Of a stretch of 64,000 bases of DNA, positions 43,294-56,153 are shown in pieces. Origin of the DNA: Streptomyces sp. NBC_00569 (lineage in GTDB: Bacteria > Actinomycetota > Actinomycetes > Streptomycetales > Streptomycetaceae); the NCBI RefSeq assembly GCF_036345255.1, contig NZ_CP107783.1, positions 1,178,001 to 1,242,000 on the forward strand, read 5' to 3'. The translations under genes were made by a program, and so were the position numbers. The stretch's first letter is position 1; every line of letters starts with the position of its first letter. The notes beneath the pieces are model-generated. The model searched no databases. It saw nothing but the letters and a program-made list of their open reading frames with translations, and was not told the origin of the DNA.

Positions 43294-44805
43294 ATGGAGC
43301 ACACAGCACAAGCCGAGCCGCAGGCCCGGCAGGCGCAGGCCCCTGCCGCTGCGACCGAGGGCAGCGCGACCGGCGCGGCCGGCGCCATCCGCGAGGGGGG
43401 TTACACGGCCGGTCTGCGCAACCGCCAGGTTCAGATGATCGCGATCGGCGGCGCCATCGGCACCGGCCTCTTCCTCGGCGCCGGCGAGCGGCTGCACGCG
43501 GCCGGCCCGTCGCTGGTCGTCATCTTCGCGCTCACCGGCCTGTTCGCCTTCTTCATCTCGCGCGCCATGGGCGAACTGGTGATGCACCGGCCGACGTCCG
43601 GTTCGTTCGTCTCGTACTCGCGTGAGTTCCTCGGCGAGAAGGCCGCCTACACGGCGGGCTGGGTCTACTTCCTGCACTGGGTGTGCAGCGGCATCGCGGA
43701 GATCACCGCGGTGGCGATGTATCTGCACTACTGGGCGGCGTTCCGGGACATTCCCCAGTGGACGCTGGCCCTGTTCGCGCTGCTCGTGGTGCTTGTCGCG
43801 AACCTCGTCTCGGTGCGCTGGTTCGGCGAGTTCGAGTTCTGGTTCTCGATCATCAAGGTCGCCGCGATCCTGGCGTTCCTCGCCATCGGCTGCTGGCTGC
43901 TCGCCAGCCGGCACCCCGTCGACGGCCACAGCACGGGCCCGCAGCTGATCTCCGACAACGGCGGCATGCTGCCCAACGGCCTGCTCGCCGCCGTCGTGCT
44001 CATCCAGGGCGTGGTCTTCGCGTACGCCGCGATCGAGATGGTCGGCATCGCCGCCGGCGAGACGGCGAACCCGCGCAAGGTGATCCCGCGCGCCATCAAC
44101 TCCGTGTCGTGGCGCATCGTGCTCTTCTACGTCGGCAGCGTGCTGCTGCTCGTCCTCCTGCTGCCGTGGACCGCGTACAAGGCCGGCGAGTCGCCCTTCG
44201 TGACACTGATGGGCAAGCTGGGTGTTCCCGGTGTCAGCGGCATCATGAACTTCGTGATCCTCACGGCGGCTCTCTCCAGCTGCAACTCCGGTCTCTACTC
44301 GACCGGCCGTGTGCTGCGCTCGATGGGCCTGGCCGGTTCGGCGCCCGCGTTCACCACGAAGATGAACAAGCGGGGTGTGCCCTTCGGCGGCGTCCTGCTG
44401 ACCGCGTGCTGCTACATCCTCGGCATCGTCCTCAACTACGTCGTGCCGGAGCGAGCGTTCTCCATCGTGCTGAACTTCTCCGCGATCACGATGATCGGCA
44501 CCTGGGTGATGATCATGGTCTGCCAGATGGTGCTGCGCCGCAAGGCGCTGCGCGGCGAGCTGGAGCGCCCCGCGTTCCGGCTGCCCGGCGCGCCCTTCAC
44601 CTCCTGGCTCACGCTCGCCTTCCTCGGCGTCGTCGTGGTGCTCATGTGCGTCGACGGCGGCGACGCCGCCTGGTCGGTGGCCTGCCTCCCGCTGATCGCG
44701 ATCGGCCTGGTGATCGGCTGGTTCGCGGTCCGCGGCCGGGTCGCCGAGCGGCAGTCGACCGGACATCCGGCGGTCGAGCAGAGCCCCGCCGAACAGCAGG
44801 GCTGA
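43294..44805 (+). CDS. Amino acid permease (APC superfamily, AAT family)
   Basis: 503 aa, 12 TM. IGGAIGTGLFLGAGERL in TM1 and FAYAAIEMVGIAAGETANP around TM6 are the AAT hallmarks seen in AnsP, GabP and CycA. GGAGA lies 4-5 nt before the ATG. It probably imports the substrate of the decarboxylase gene 262 bp upstream. Confidence 0.92.
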   Translation: MEHTAQAEPQARQAQAPAAATEGSATGAAGAIREGGYTAGLRNRQVQMIAIGGAIGTGLFLGAGERLHAAGPSLVVIFALTGLFAFFISRAMGELVMHRPTSGSFVSYSREFLGEKAAYTAGWVYFLHWVCSGIAEITAVAMYLHYWAAFRDIPQWTLALFALLVVLVANLVSVRWFGEFEFWFSIIKVAAILAFLAIGCWLLASRHPVDGHSTGPQLISDNGGMLPNGLLAAVVLIQGVVFAYAAIEMVGIAAGETANPRKVIPRAINSVSWRIVLFYVGSVLLLVLLLPWTAYKAGESPFVTLMGKLGVPGVSGIMNFVILTAALSSCNSGLYSTGRVLRSMGLAGSAPAFTTKMNKRGVPFGGVLLTACCYILGIVLNYVVPERAFSIVLNFSAITMIGTWVMIMVCQMVLRRKALRGELERPAFRLPGAPFTSWLTLAFLGVVVVLMCVDGGDAAWSVACLPLIAIGLVIGWFAVRGRVAERQSTGHPAVEQSPAEQQG

Positions 44806-44814
44806 ACGACACGA

Positions 44815-44869
44815 GTGGGGCACCGTTGCCGACTCGCCGCACCCCGGCGAGTCGGCAACGGTGCCCCAC
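44815..44869. terminator. Very strong bidirectional terminator hairpin
   Basis: A perfect 25-bp stem (44815-44839 with 44845-44869) closed by a 5-nt loop CACCC, 10 bp after the permease stop. Confidence 0.85.
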
Positions 44870-45111
44870 ACCAGTTGAAGGGCAAAAGGACGTCGGTCGG
44901 TGATGACCGGGCGGACGGAACAACTCACATACGAACAGCGCCGTTTGACTGCGACGGCCGAGAGCGTGCACGCACGCCGATGCCATGCGCGTCACGCACG
45001 AACAGCAGCCCGCTCCTGGCCAATAGACGACCCACGCCCCCTGGGCAAGGAGAACAAGGTCACACCCCTACGGTGTGCTGCTCTTCTGTCGGTCTGACCT
45101 AGCATCCGAGC

Positions 45112-46919
45112 ATGACGGTCCTGCCTGACGACGGGCTCTCCCTGGCGGCCGAGTTTCCTGACGCGACATATGAGCAGTGGCAGCACCTGGTCTCGGGTGT
45201 CCTGCGCAAGTCGGGAAAGGAAGTCTCGAGCTCCGCAGCGGAAGACGCCTTGTCCACCGCGCTGGAGGACGGGCTCCGCGCCCGCCCTCTGTACACCGCG
45301 CGCGATGACGCCCCTCCCACCGGCCTTCCCGGCTTCGCGCCGTTCGTGCGCGGCGGACGCGCCGAGGGGAACAGTGTCGGCGGGTGGGACGTGCGCCAAC
45401 GACACACTGGCGCCGACCCGGCAGCCGTACTGGCCGACCTGGAGAACGGCGTCACCTCTCTGTGGCTCACCGTGGGCTCCTCCGGCATGCCCGTCTCCGC
45501 GCTGCCCGGCGCACTCGACGGCGTCTATCTGGATCTGGCTCCGATCGTCCTGGACGCCGGCGCCGAAGCCGACGCCGCCGCACGTGAATTGCTGCGCCTC
45601 TACGAGGAGTCGGGCATCGCCCCGGACGCGGCGCGCGGCAACCTCGGCGCGGACCCGCTGGGCCACGAGGCCCACACCGGGCTGCGATACGACGGCGCGC
45701 CGGTCACCGAGCTCGCCGCGTTGTGCGCCGGGCAGTACCCGGGGCTGCGCGCGCTGACCGTGGACGCCCTGCCCTACCACGAGGCGGGCGGCTCGGCCGC
45801 GCAGGAACTCGGCTGTGCGCTGGCGACCGGCGTCGCGTACCTGCGCGAGCTCACCGAAGCGGGGCTCGGAACTCAACAGGCCCTGTCCCAGCTGGAGTTC
45901 CGGTTCGCAGCGACCGCCGATCAGTTCCTGACCGTCGCCAAGCTGCGCGCCGCGCGCCGGTTGTGGGCCCGGGTCGCCGAGGTGTGCGGGGCGTCGCAGG
46001 CGGGCGCCCAGGTGCAGCACGCCGTGACGTCGCCGGTGATGATGACCCGGCGTGACCCGTGGGTGAACATGCTGCGGACCACGGTCGCGACGCTCGCCGC
46101 CGGTGTGGGCGGTGCGGACGCGGTGACGGTACTTCCCTTCGACAGCGCGATCGGTGTGCCCGACGGGTTCGCCCGCCGTATCGCGCGCAACACCTCCACG
46201 ATCCTCATCGAGGAATCGCACCTGTCCCGGGTGATCGACCCCGCGGGCGGCTCCTGGTACGTGGAGCGGCTGACCGACGAACTCGCTCACGCCGCCTGGG
46301 AGTTCTTCCGGACCATCGAGCGCGAGGGCGGTCAGGCCGCCGCCCTGCGCTCCGGTCTCGTCCGCGAACGGCTCGCCGAGACGTGGGCGGCGCGCAGCGT
46401 ACGGCTCGCCGCGCGGCGTGAACCCGTCACCGGCGTCAGCGAGTTCCCGTACCTCGGCGAGAAGCCCGTCGAGCGCGTACCTGTGGAGGCTCCGCCCTCC
46501 GGCGGCCTGCCCCGCGTGCGTCGGGACGAGGCGTTCGAGGCTCTGCGAGCCCGCTCGGACAGCCACCTCGCGGCGACCGGTGGCCGCCCCCGCGTGTATC
46601 TGGCCGCGCTGGGCCCGGCCACCGCGCACACCGCACGCCTCACCTTCGCGGCCAACCTGTTCCAGGCCGGCGGCATCGAGGCCGTCACCGACGGCACGTT
46701 CGAGGAGAGCGGGGCCCAGGAGGTGTGCCTGTGCTCCAGCGACACGGTGTACGAGGAGCAGGCCGAGGCCACCGCCGGGACGCTGCGGGCCGCGGGCGCG
46801 CGGCACGTGTTCCTGGCGGGCCGGCCCGGAACGTATCCCGGGGTCGACACGTACGTCTTCGCCGGCTGTGACGCCGTGGCCGCGCTCTCCGCCACGCTCG
46901 ACCGCATGGGAGTGTCCTG

Positions 46920-46920
<1 letters not shown>
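45112..46920 (+). CDS. mutA: Methylmalonyl-CoA mutase small subunit
   Basis: 602 aa. Non-catalytic, B12-free partner of the mutase converting (R)-methylmalonyl-CoA and succinyl-CoA. The barrel domain retains [19 protein letters not shown] and [16 protein letters not shown]. The C-terminal domain lacks the B12 His motif, as expected. A TAGCAT box at 45100-45105 ends 6 bp before the ATG and there is no Shine-Dalgarno sequence, so the mRNA may be leaderless. It overlaps mutB (TGATG). Confidence 0.95.
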
Positions 46921-49106
<2,186 letters not shown>

Positions 49107-49118
49107 GCCGGTGAGTCC

Positions 49119-50099
49119 ATGGCCATCGACCTCGACACCTACGTCAAGGGTGTGCTCGACGGGAAGCGGGCGCTCGTCGCCCGCGCCATCACGCTCGTCG
49201 AGTCCACCCGGCCCCAACACCGGGCACTGGCCCAGGAGTTGCTGACCGAGCTGCTGCCACACAGCGGGCGGTCCCGCAGGATCGGGATCACCGGTGTGCC
49301 GGGCGTCGGCAAGTCGACGTTCATCGACGCCTTCGGCACGATGCTCACCGGCCTCGGGCACCGGGTCGCCGTGCTCGCCGTCGACCCGTCGTCCAGCCGG
49401 ACCGGCGGCTCCATCCTCGGCGACAAGACCCGCATGGAGCGCCTGGCCGTCGACCCGGCGGCCTTCGTACGCCCCTCCCCCACGGCCGGCACGCTCGGCG
49501 GAGTCGCCAAGGCGACGCGCGAGTCGATCATCGTGATGGAGGCCGCCGGCTACGACGTGGTGCTCGTGGAGACCGTCGGCGTCGGCCAGTCCGAGACCAC
49601 GGTCGCGAACATGGTCGACTCCTTCCTGCTGCTCAGCCTCGCCCGTACCGGCGATCAGCTTCAGGGCATCAAGAAGGGCGTCCTCGAGCTGGCCGACGTG
49701 ATCAGCGTCAACAAGGCCGACGGCCCGCATGAGCGCGACGCGCAGGCGGCGGCGAGGGAGTTGGCGGGCGCGCTGCGCCTGATGCATGGAAAGGACGCCT
49801 TCTGGACACCGCCTGTGCTCAGTTGCAGCGCACGCGAGTCGACCGGCCTCGACACCGTGTGGGAACGGCTCGAACAGCACCGCGCCCTGCTCGACTCCAC
49901 CGGGCGCCTCGCCGCCCGCCGGCGCGATCAGCAGCTCGACTGGACGTGGGCCATGGTCCATGACGAGCTCCTCGGCCGACTCCACACCGACCCGGCGGTC
50001 CGCGCCCTGACGCCCGAGCTCGAACAGCAGGTCCGCGACGGACAGGTCACCGCCACGCTGGCCGCCGAACGCATCCTCGATGCCTTCAGGGGCCGCTGA
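49119..50099 (+). CDS. meaB: Methylmalonyl-CoA mutase-associated GTPase MeaB
   Basis: 326 aa. GTPase that gates cobalamin loading and protects the mutase. Walker [15 protein letters not shown] (about 59-72), the SIMIBI-type [20 protein letters not shown], switch segment [14 protein letters not shown] and base motif NKAD. Sits in the usual mutA-mutB-meaB order. Confidence 0.96.
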   Translation: MAIDLDTYVKGVLDGKRALVARAITLVESTRPQHRALAQELLTELLPHSGRSRRIGITGVPGVGKSTFIDAFGTMLTGLGHRVAVLAVDPSSSRTGGSILGDKTRMERLAVDPAAFVRPSPTAGTLGGVAKATRESIIVMEAAGYDVVLVETVGVGQSETTVANMVDSFLLLSLARTGDQLQGIKKGVLELADVISVNKADGPHERDAQAAARELAGALRLMHGKDAFWTPPVLSCSARESTGLDTVWERLEQHRALLDSTGRLAARRRDQQLDWTWAMVHDELLGRLHTDPAVRALTPELEQQVRDGQVTATLAAERILDAFRGR

Positions 50100-50333
50100 G
50101 CAAGCCCCCGGGCCGGCCCCTCCCGGCCGGGAGCGACACCGATGCGCGGGGGGGATCCGGATGGACCCCTCCCCCGCACAAATGACGATCTTCTGGCCCC
50201 CTCCATGCTGCGGATCGGATTCCCGGACGACATGGTCGTAAGAGGGCACTCATCGCCCGGAGCGCGGCGACAATCGACCCGGGAGCCGCCGGCGCTCCCG
50301 CCCCGCACTCGGCCGACTGACGTGGAGCCGCTC

Positions 50334-50939
50334 ATGACCACCGCACGGGACCTCGCGATCGTTGCCCTGGCTGAGACACCCGACCACCCCGTGGAGCAGG
50401 GCGAGCTGTCGCTGGCGCTCGCGGGGGCCGAGGTGTTCGACCTCATCGAGGCCAAGGCCCTGATCGTGGACGGCGACCGCATCCTGCCCAGCGCCCAGTC
50501 GCCCACCGGGGACCGCCTGCTGGATGAATCCGCCGCGGCCCTCGTGCGACAGGAGCCGTACGAGTCGGTCGAGGAGTGGCTGTGGCGCCGGGGCCGCGGG
50601 CTGTCCTCTGCGTACGTCGACGAGCTGGAGCGGGAGGGGCTGACGGCCCGGCCGCGGGGCCTTCGGCATCCACTGCGGAGCGGGCGGACGGAGCCGGTCG
50701 ACTCGGCGGCCCGGCGCCGGGCCGAGGAGCGCTGGGCGGCGGGCGAGCCCGTCCTCGTCGCCCTGGCCGCCGCCGCGGGAATCCGGGACGAGCCGGCCGA
50801 TGACGCCCCCGAGCTCGCCGGAGACGCGGTCGCGGCTGTTCTGGCCGCCGTCGGGAACGCCGTTCAGGAGCTGCAGGCCGTACGACAGCGCAGGGCGATC
50901 GAGGACGCGGCGTTCGACAACGTCTGGCGCGGTTACTGA
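50334..50939 (+). CDS. GPP34 (GOLPH3-like) family protein
   Basis: 201 aa, mostly helical. TTARDLAIVALAETPDHPV…LALAGAEVFDLIEAKAL is the family N-terminus, and VQELQAVRQRRAIEDAAFDNVW the end. In eukaryotes GPP34 proteins bind PI4P; bacterial ones are abundant in streptomycetes, with unclear membrane-associated roles. GGAG lies 6 nt before the ATG. A 234-bp gap from meaB suggests its own promoter. Confidence 0.85.
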   Translation: MTTARDLAIVALAETPDHPVEQGELSLALAGAEVFDLIEAKALIVDGDRILPSAQSPTGDRLLDESAAALVRQEPYESVEEWLWRRGRGLSSAYVDELEREGLTARPRGLRHPLRSGRTEPVDSAARRRAEERWAAGEPVLVALAAAAGIRDEPADDAPELAGDAVAAVLAAVGNAVQELQAVRQRRAIEDAAFDNVWRGY

Positions 50940-50963
50940 GATCTGTTCTTGCCCACGCGCGAA

Positions 50964-51003
50964 GAAGGGCGTCCGACAGGCATCTTCCTGTCGGACGCCC
51001 TTC
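50964..51003. terminator. Bidirectional terminator between converging genes
   Basis: 17-bp perfect stem (50964-50980/50987-51003), 6-nt loop, between the GPP34 gene and the converging S8 peptidase gene. Confidence 0.85.
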
Positions 51004-51072
51004 CCGGCGCGTGCCACCGCCGGCCGTACGGCTCTCACGAGCTGAACGGCTGCCCGGCGGGACAGCGCGTGG

Positions 51073-54000
51073 TCAGCGAACGTCGTAGGCGCGGGTGATG
51101 GTCTGGGTGACCGCGTTGCCGTTGGCGTCGGTGAACTCGGCCTTCGTCATGACCTGCTTGCCGGTGGCGCCGGTGTGGTCGAGGACGGCCGTCCACTTGC
51201 CGTCCTTCTTCTGGGTCGACGCCGTGATCCAGGTGGTGCCGCCGTCGTAGGAGTAGGACAGCGAGGCCTCCGTGATCGCGCCCGGGGTGTACCCGGCGTG
51301 GCCCTCGACCGACAGGCCGACCTTGATGCCGCTCTGCGCCGGCAGAGTGTTCATGCCGTCCACCGGCACGTCGTACACCGGGAAGAGGATCGGCAGGCCG
51401 CGCGAGTAGACGTCCGGCTCCCGGTGGGAGCGGAAGCCCCACGTGGTGGCGACAGCGGTGGAGCGCAGCCAGTTCCGGTCCGAGGACGGGATCTTCTCCA
51501 GGTACTGGGTGAGTTCGTACGCGGAGTCCTCGTCCGGCACGCTGAACACGTCGTACGGATAGGCGCTGGTGGCGATCTGCTGACCGTCGCGCTTCAGCAC
51601 CAGTTTGCCGAGGTCGCCGAACGACCCGCCGTAGGACCAGTGGTCGTCGGATCCGTCGAGCCAGAGCGCGGTCTGGATGCCGATCAGGTCGCCCTGACGC
51701 TCGGCGGCCAGCACCGGCTTGCCGTCGGCGTCGCGTGGGGCGGCCGGCCGCAGGGGGCCGCCGTACCACTCTTCGGCGCTCCGCTGTCCGGCCCGGTAGA
51801 TGCGGTCCTGGTCGCCCATGAACGCGGCAAACGGGAAGCTGGTCATCGCGCCGTGGCTCCAGGCGGCGTCGCCGGTCGTGTAGTAGGCGGTGCGGGTGCC
51901 GGGCACGTGGACCGTACCGAACGGGCTCACGGCGATGTAGGCGCCGCCGCTACCGGCGGGGCGGACGAACATCGCATCGATGTAGTCGGCCTCCTTGCCC
52001 ATGGCGTGCCACGTTTCGGTGACCCGGGCGAGCTTGGAGTCCTTGGGCTTGTAGACCTGGTCGGAGTGCAGCGGACCCCCGGTCGGGAACGACAGGTTGT
52101 AGACGTAGGGCGAGCCGTCCTCGGAGCCGGTCGCACGCCAGGTGGGCCGGAACTCGAAGGTGCCGTTCTCGGCACGTCCGTCGATGTCTGCGTAGAACTT
52201 CTGGACGGTGCTGCCGGCCATGATCGATCCGGATATCTGCCAGGTGTCGTCCCACGTGCGGGCGTAGCTGAACGTGGTGTTGTCCAACGTCGAGGGGCGG
52301 TCGGTGTGCAGGCTCAGCGCGTGGGCCTTGCGGGCGTCGAGGACGACGGTGGTGTCATGGGTGAGCCGCAGCTGCGGGTTCGCGAGGTAGCTGACCGACT
52401 CGGGCGCGTTGTCCGCGTCGTAGCTCCCCACGAAGCTGCTGAGGGCATAGTCGCCCGGGCGCACGCGGTACGTCTGGTCGGTCGCGCCGTTGTTGCTGCG
52501 GCGTTCGCCCTTGTCGGTGTCGAGGCTGACCAGGTCCAGTGAGGAGGGGCCGGCCGCGGGCTTGCCGTTGCGGTCGATGACCTTGACCCGGAGCGTGACC
52601 GTCTCCGGCTGGACGTAGAGCGTGACGGGCACGGAGACGTGCGCGTCGCCGCCGGTGGCCAGGATCCGGCCGGTGACCGCACCGTACTGGGCGTCCTGCA
52701 GACGGGCGGTGGGGTCGATCCGCAGCGGCACCTGAACGGTGGCGCCCGCGGGGACCTTCACCTTGTCCTCCGCCGGCTTGACGATGCCGGAGCGGACCTC
52801 ACTGCCGTCGTTGCCGTGCACACCGCTGACCTTCAGGCTCAGGGTGAGGTCGCTCTTACCGGTGTTGGTGAAGGGCACCTGCACGGTGGTGCGGTCCGAG
52901 GCGTCCTGCGGCCAGTTGAAGCTGCCGGCCTGGACGGCGGGCGCGGAGAGCACCTTCTGGTTCACCGCGCCGAACACGTCGAGGACGCCACCGCCGGTCT
53001 GGTCGGCGCCGGCGACCTTGCCGCCGGTGCGGGCGGAGGAGACCAGGGCGGCCTTGATCTGCTGCGCGGTCCAGTCCGGGTGGGCCTGGCGGACGACGGC
53101 CGCGGCGCCCGCGACATGCGGGGTGGCCATGGAGGTGCCGGACATCGTCCGGTAGGCGTAGACGCCGCGGCCGCCCGCGCCGGCCGCCGAGATGTCGACG
53201 CCGGGAGCGGCGATCTCGGGCTTGAGGGTGTGGGTGACGGCCACGGGACCGCGGCTGGAGAACGACGCGGTGGTGTCGTCGCGGTCGACGGCGCCGACGG
53301 TCAGCACGTCCGGCACGCAGCCGGGGGAGGAGACGGTCTCGGTGCCCGAACCGGCGTTGCCTGCGGCGATGACGAACAGGGTGTGGGTGTTCTGCGAGAG
53401 CTGCTTCGTGGCCTGGGCCATCGGGTCGGTGCAGTCGCCGATCGCTGGGTTGCCCAAGCTCATGGAGACGACATCGGCCTGCTGGTCGACGGCCCACTGC
53501 ATACCCGCGATGATCCAGGAGTCCAGGCCGTAGCCCTGGTCGTTGAGGACCTTGCCGATGAGCAGGGAGGTACCGGGGGCGACGCCCTTCTTGCGGCCGT
53601 CACTGGCCGCTCCGGACCCGCCGACCGTGGAGGCCGTGTGGGTGCCGTGGCCCACCCGGTCGTCGGTGGTCGTGGAGTCCGTGAAGTTCTTGGACGCGGC
53701 GACCCGGCTCACCAGGTCCGGATGCTCGGCGTCCACGCCCGTGTCCAGCACGGCCACCTTGGTGCCCTTGCCGTCGTAGCCGGCCGCCCAGGCTTCCGGC
53801 GCGTGCACCTGCTTGGTGGACCGGTCCAGCGTGGCCTCGGCCTTGCCGTCCAGCCACAGCTTCTTCAGCGGGGAGGCGGCACGTGAGCGGGTGTCGGTGA
53901 TGTCCCGCCAGAACGTGGCCGCGGTGTCCTTGCCCGCCTTGAGCGCGACGCCGTCCACAGCCGGGAGGCTCAGGCCCCGCTCGGAACCACGAGGGGCCGC

Positions 54001-54462
54001 CGGTGCGCTCTTCGCGACGTCCACACCATTCCGGTAGGTGGCGATGAGCGGCAGCGTGTCGGTGTGCGCGTCGTCGTATCCCTGACGGATGAGCCCGGTG
54101 ACGTTGAACAGCTGCTCGTCGACCTTGCCCTCGGCGATCGCCTCGGACGCGTCCTCGGGGTAGACGTAGAGGTCCTTGCCCATCTGGTACGTCTGCACCA
54201 TCGGCTGTGTGCCGTCCTCGCGGGGCAGCACGGCGGCGGAGCTGTGACCCGACCTGTCGGTGGTCACCACCACCTTGTCGCCGGTGACGAGCGTGACCGT
54301 CGTCTGCTTGCCGCCTGCGGCCCTGGCCCCGCTGCCGACGACGGGTCTCTTCCTCGAGGCACCGTCAGGCGGCGTATCCGCCGCCCCGGAAGGCGCGACC
54401 GCCGTGACCGCCAGGGCGGCGGCGGTGGCCGCGCCCATGGCTATACGCGTTATGGAGCGCAT
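51073..54462 (-). CDS. Secreted S8 family serine peptidase (subtilase)
   Basis: 1129 aa. Signal peptide to about residue 28 (AVAPSGA-A), a pro-region, then a catalytic domain with Asp240 (AVLDTGVDAEHPDL), His272 (GHGTHTAST), oxyanion Asn369 (AAGNAGSG) and Ser444 (GTSMATPHVAGAA). A long C-terminal region of Ig/CARDB-like beta domains follows, typical of large streptomycete subtilases. No LPXTG or membrane anchor seen, so released. GGGAG precedes the ATG. The TrmB/LuxR-type gene just upstream on the same strand is a likely controller. Confidence 0.95.
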   Translation of the reverse strand: MRSITRIAMGAATAAALAVTAVAPSGAADTPPDGASRKRPVVGSGARAAGGKQTTVTLVTGDKVVVTTDRSGHSSAAVLPREDGTQPMVQTYQMGKDLYVYPEDASEAIAEGKVDEQLFNVTGLIRQGYDDAHTDTLPLIATYRNGVDVAKSAPAAPRGSERGLSLPAVDGVALKAGKDTAATFWRDITDTRSRAASPLKKLWLDGKAEATLDRSTKQVHAPEAWAAGYDGKGTKVAVLDTGVDAEHPDLVSRVAASKNFTDSTTTDDRVGHGTHTASTVGGSGAASDGRKKGVAPGTSLLIGKVLNDQGYGLDSWIIAGMQWAVDQQADVVSMSLGNPAIGDCTDPMAQATKQLSQNTHTLFVIAAGNAGSGTETVSSPGCVPDVLTVGAVDRDDTTASFSSRGPVAVTHTLKPEIAAPGVDISAAGAGGRGVYAYRTMSGTSMATPHVAGAAAVVRQAHPDWTAQQIKAALVSSARTGGKVAGADQTGGGVLDVFGAVNQKVLSAPAVQAGSFNWPQDASDRTTVQVPFTNTGKSDLTLSLKVSGVHGNDGSEVRSGIVKPAEDKVKVPAGATVQVPLRIDPTARLQDAQYGAVTGRILATGGDAHVSVPVTLYVQPETVTLRVKVIDRNGKPAAGPSSLDLVSLDTDKGERRSNNGATDQTYRVRPGDYALSSFVGSYDADNAPESVSYLANPQLRLTHDTTVVLDARKAHALSLHTDRPSTLDNTTFSYARTWDDTWQISGSIMAGSTVQKFYADIDGRAENGTFEFRPTWRATGSEDGSPYVYNLSFPTGGPLHSDQVYKPKDSKLARVTETWHAMGKEADYIDAMFVRPAGSGGAYIAVSPFGTVHVPGTRTAYYTTGDAAWSHGAMTSFPFAAFMGDQDRIYRAGQRSAEEWYGGPLRPAAPRDADGKPVLAAERQGDLIGIQTALWLDGSDDHWSYGGSFGDLGKLVLKRDGQQIATSAYPYDVFSVPDEDSAYELTQYLEKIPSSDRNWLRSTAVATTWGFRSHREPDVYSRGLPILFPVYDVPVDGMNTLPAQSGIKVGLSVEGHAGYTPGAITEASLSYSYDGGTTWITASTQKKDGKWTAVLDHTGATGKQVMTKAEFTDANGNAVTQTITRAYDVR

Positions 54463-54561
54463 GGATCTCCCAACTCGAAACCGTGAACATGCCGTGCTGC
54501 CGCTGCAGCCTGGCAGACATCCAGATCGTGGAGTGATGCGCCGCGTGACGGGTTTCCCGCA

Positions 54562-54577
54562 TGTCGGTTTTCCGACA
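54562..54577. promoter_or_regulatory. Palindrome in the S8 peptidase promoter region
   Basis: TGTCGG-TTTT-CCGACA, a perfect 6-4-6 inverted repeat 100 bp upstream of the peptidase start. It could be an operator for the neighbouring LuxR-type regulator. Confidence 0.45.
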
Positions 54578-54687
54578 CGCGGTCACATCTACGGGTTCCT
54601 CAGCTCGGTGGAAACCCGGGCCGCACGCAGCAGCCTCGGCCGGATCGAGGTCGTCGAGGAAGGAGGCTCTCAGGACCGGTCAGAACG

Positions 54688-55716
54688 TCAGAGCCAGCCC
54701 GCACGTGCCGCGTGCCACCCCAGCTGCAGGCGCGAGTCCGCTCCCGCGAGGTCCATCAGACGGCGTGTCCGTCGCTCCACGGTGCGTATGGACAGGCCGA
54801 GTTGGGAGGCCGCACGCCGGTCGGAGATCCCTGCCAGCAGGAGGGCGAGGACCTCCAGTTCCCCCTCGGTCGGCCGCTGATCGGTTGTCGGCTGCGCGCG
54901 CACATCCGTGGTGGTGACGTACAGAGGCCGGGCCTCGGCCCATTCCTTCTCGAAGAGATGGACCAGGGCCGTCAGCAGACCGCTGCGGTGCACCACGATG
55001 GCGCTCGGCTCGCCGCCGGCGTCCGTCATGTCGAGTGGCACCATGGCACGCTCCCGGTCCGACACGACCATCTTCAGCGGCAACGAGTCGGCCAGGCGAA
55101 CCTCGATGCCCGCAGCGATGCCGGCCTTCACGTCCCGCGCCATGTCGGGACCGTCGAGGTAGTCCTTGGCAGCCACGACACGGAAGTCGACTCCGCGGTC
55201 CAGGGCGGAACTCTCCGACACGTCGGCTTCGTCGCGCGCCACCGCGGTGGGAGCGCCGACGAGGAAGACGAGCAACTCCCGCTGGGCGCCGCGCTGCAGT
55301 TGGTGGAACCGGTGTGCCACCTGATCCACGCCGACGACCACCTCCACGACGCTGCCCGCGGGGTGCGCGGCAGTACTGCGGTACTGCTCGGTCAGCATCG
55401 AGAACGCCGTCTCGGCCCGGTGCAGTGCGTTGCGCTGCTCGACGAGAATCGGGGCCAGGGCCACCGAGGGTGGTGTGAGCCGGTAGCGGGCGGGCCGGCT
55501 GCCGGCGTCGCAGTCGGCCGGGTCGGACACCCCGCTCCCGGCCTCGGTGGAGACCGCGACCAGACCACGTGTCGTCAGGTCGAGCAGGATGCGGGTGGTC
55601 TCGGCCTCCTCAAGTCCGGTCTGCCGAACGAGGTCCTGCGCGGAGGCAGTCGGGCGGGACAGCAGTGCGGTGTAGACGGCCTCTTCGGCCGGGCCCAATC
55701 CCAACGCCTGCAGCAT
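54688..55716 (-). CDS. TrmB/LuxR hybrid regulator
   Basis: 342 aa. N-terminal TrmB-like winged helix (LGLGPAEEAVYTALLSRPTA, about 4-23), a middle sensor region and a C-terminal LuxR-type HTH (LALLLAGISDRRAASQLGLS…RRTRRLMDLAG). GGGGGAG lies 5 nt before the ATG at 55716. Lies 225 bp upstream of the S8 peptidase gene on the same strand, an arrangement repeated around extracellular protease genes in streptomycetes. Confidence 0.88.
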   Translation of the reverse strand: MLQALGLGPAEEAVYTALLSRPTASAQDLVRQTGLEEAETTRILLDLTTRGLVAVSTEAGSGVSDPADCDAGSRPARYRLTPPSVALAPILVEQRNALHRAETAFSMLTEQYRSTAAHPAGSVVEVVVGVDQVAHRFHQLQRGAQRELLVFLVGAPTAVARDEADVSESSALDRGVDFRVVAAKDYLDGPDMARDVKAGIAAGIEVRLADSLPLKMVVSDRERAMVPLDMTDAGGEPSAIVVHRSGLLTALVHLFEKEWAEARPLYVTTTDVRAQPTTDQRPTEGELEVLALLLAGISDRRAASQLGLSIRTVERRTRRLMDLAGADSRLQLGWHAARAGWL

Positions 55717-56153
55717 CCAGCTCCCCCTCGGGCGGCCGCCGTGCCTGGCCTTGGCTCGGGTGGACCGAGCGGGTTCTTCGCGGCCGAACATTATCCCACT
55801 GTCAGGAAGTCGCCATGGTCCGGCGCCCGTTGTGGACGCACCTGAGTCGTCGGGACCAGGGTGTGCCTCGCATGGCCCTCCCATCCGGATCCCTGATCCC
55901 TGGTCACGCCGGTCACCGCACGGGGGCATCGTCCGGCGGGGTCCGGCTCACCGACGTCCGGGGCTGCCTGACGTACGGGGAGTACCCCACCTGCCCGGGA
56001 GGTTCCGCGCCGCCAGAGCATCCGAGGCCCTTCGCACGCCCCATCGAGAGCATCGAACCGCCACGCAACGTCGAGGTGGTGATCGGCGTTGTCCGTATGA
56101 GCGAAGGCGCCCGACCAGGTTCTGTCCGTCAGGCGCCTCACCACGGCGCGTTC
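55717..56153. other. Intergenic region with terminator
   Basis: No gene recognised. Near its right end AGGCGCCCGAC/GTCAGGCGCCT (56105-56115/56128-56138, one mismatch) forms the likely terminator of the operon to the right. Confidence 0.5.
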
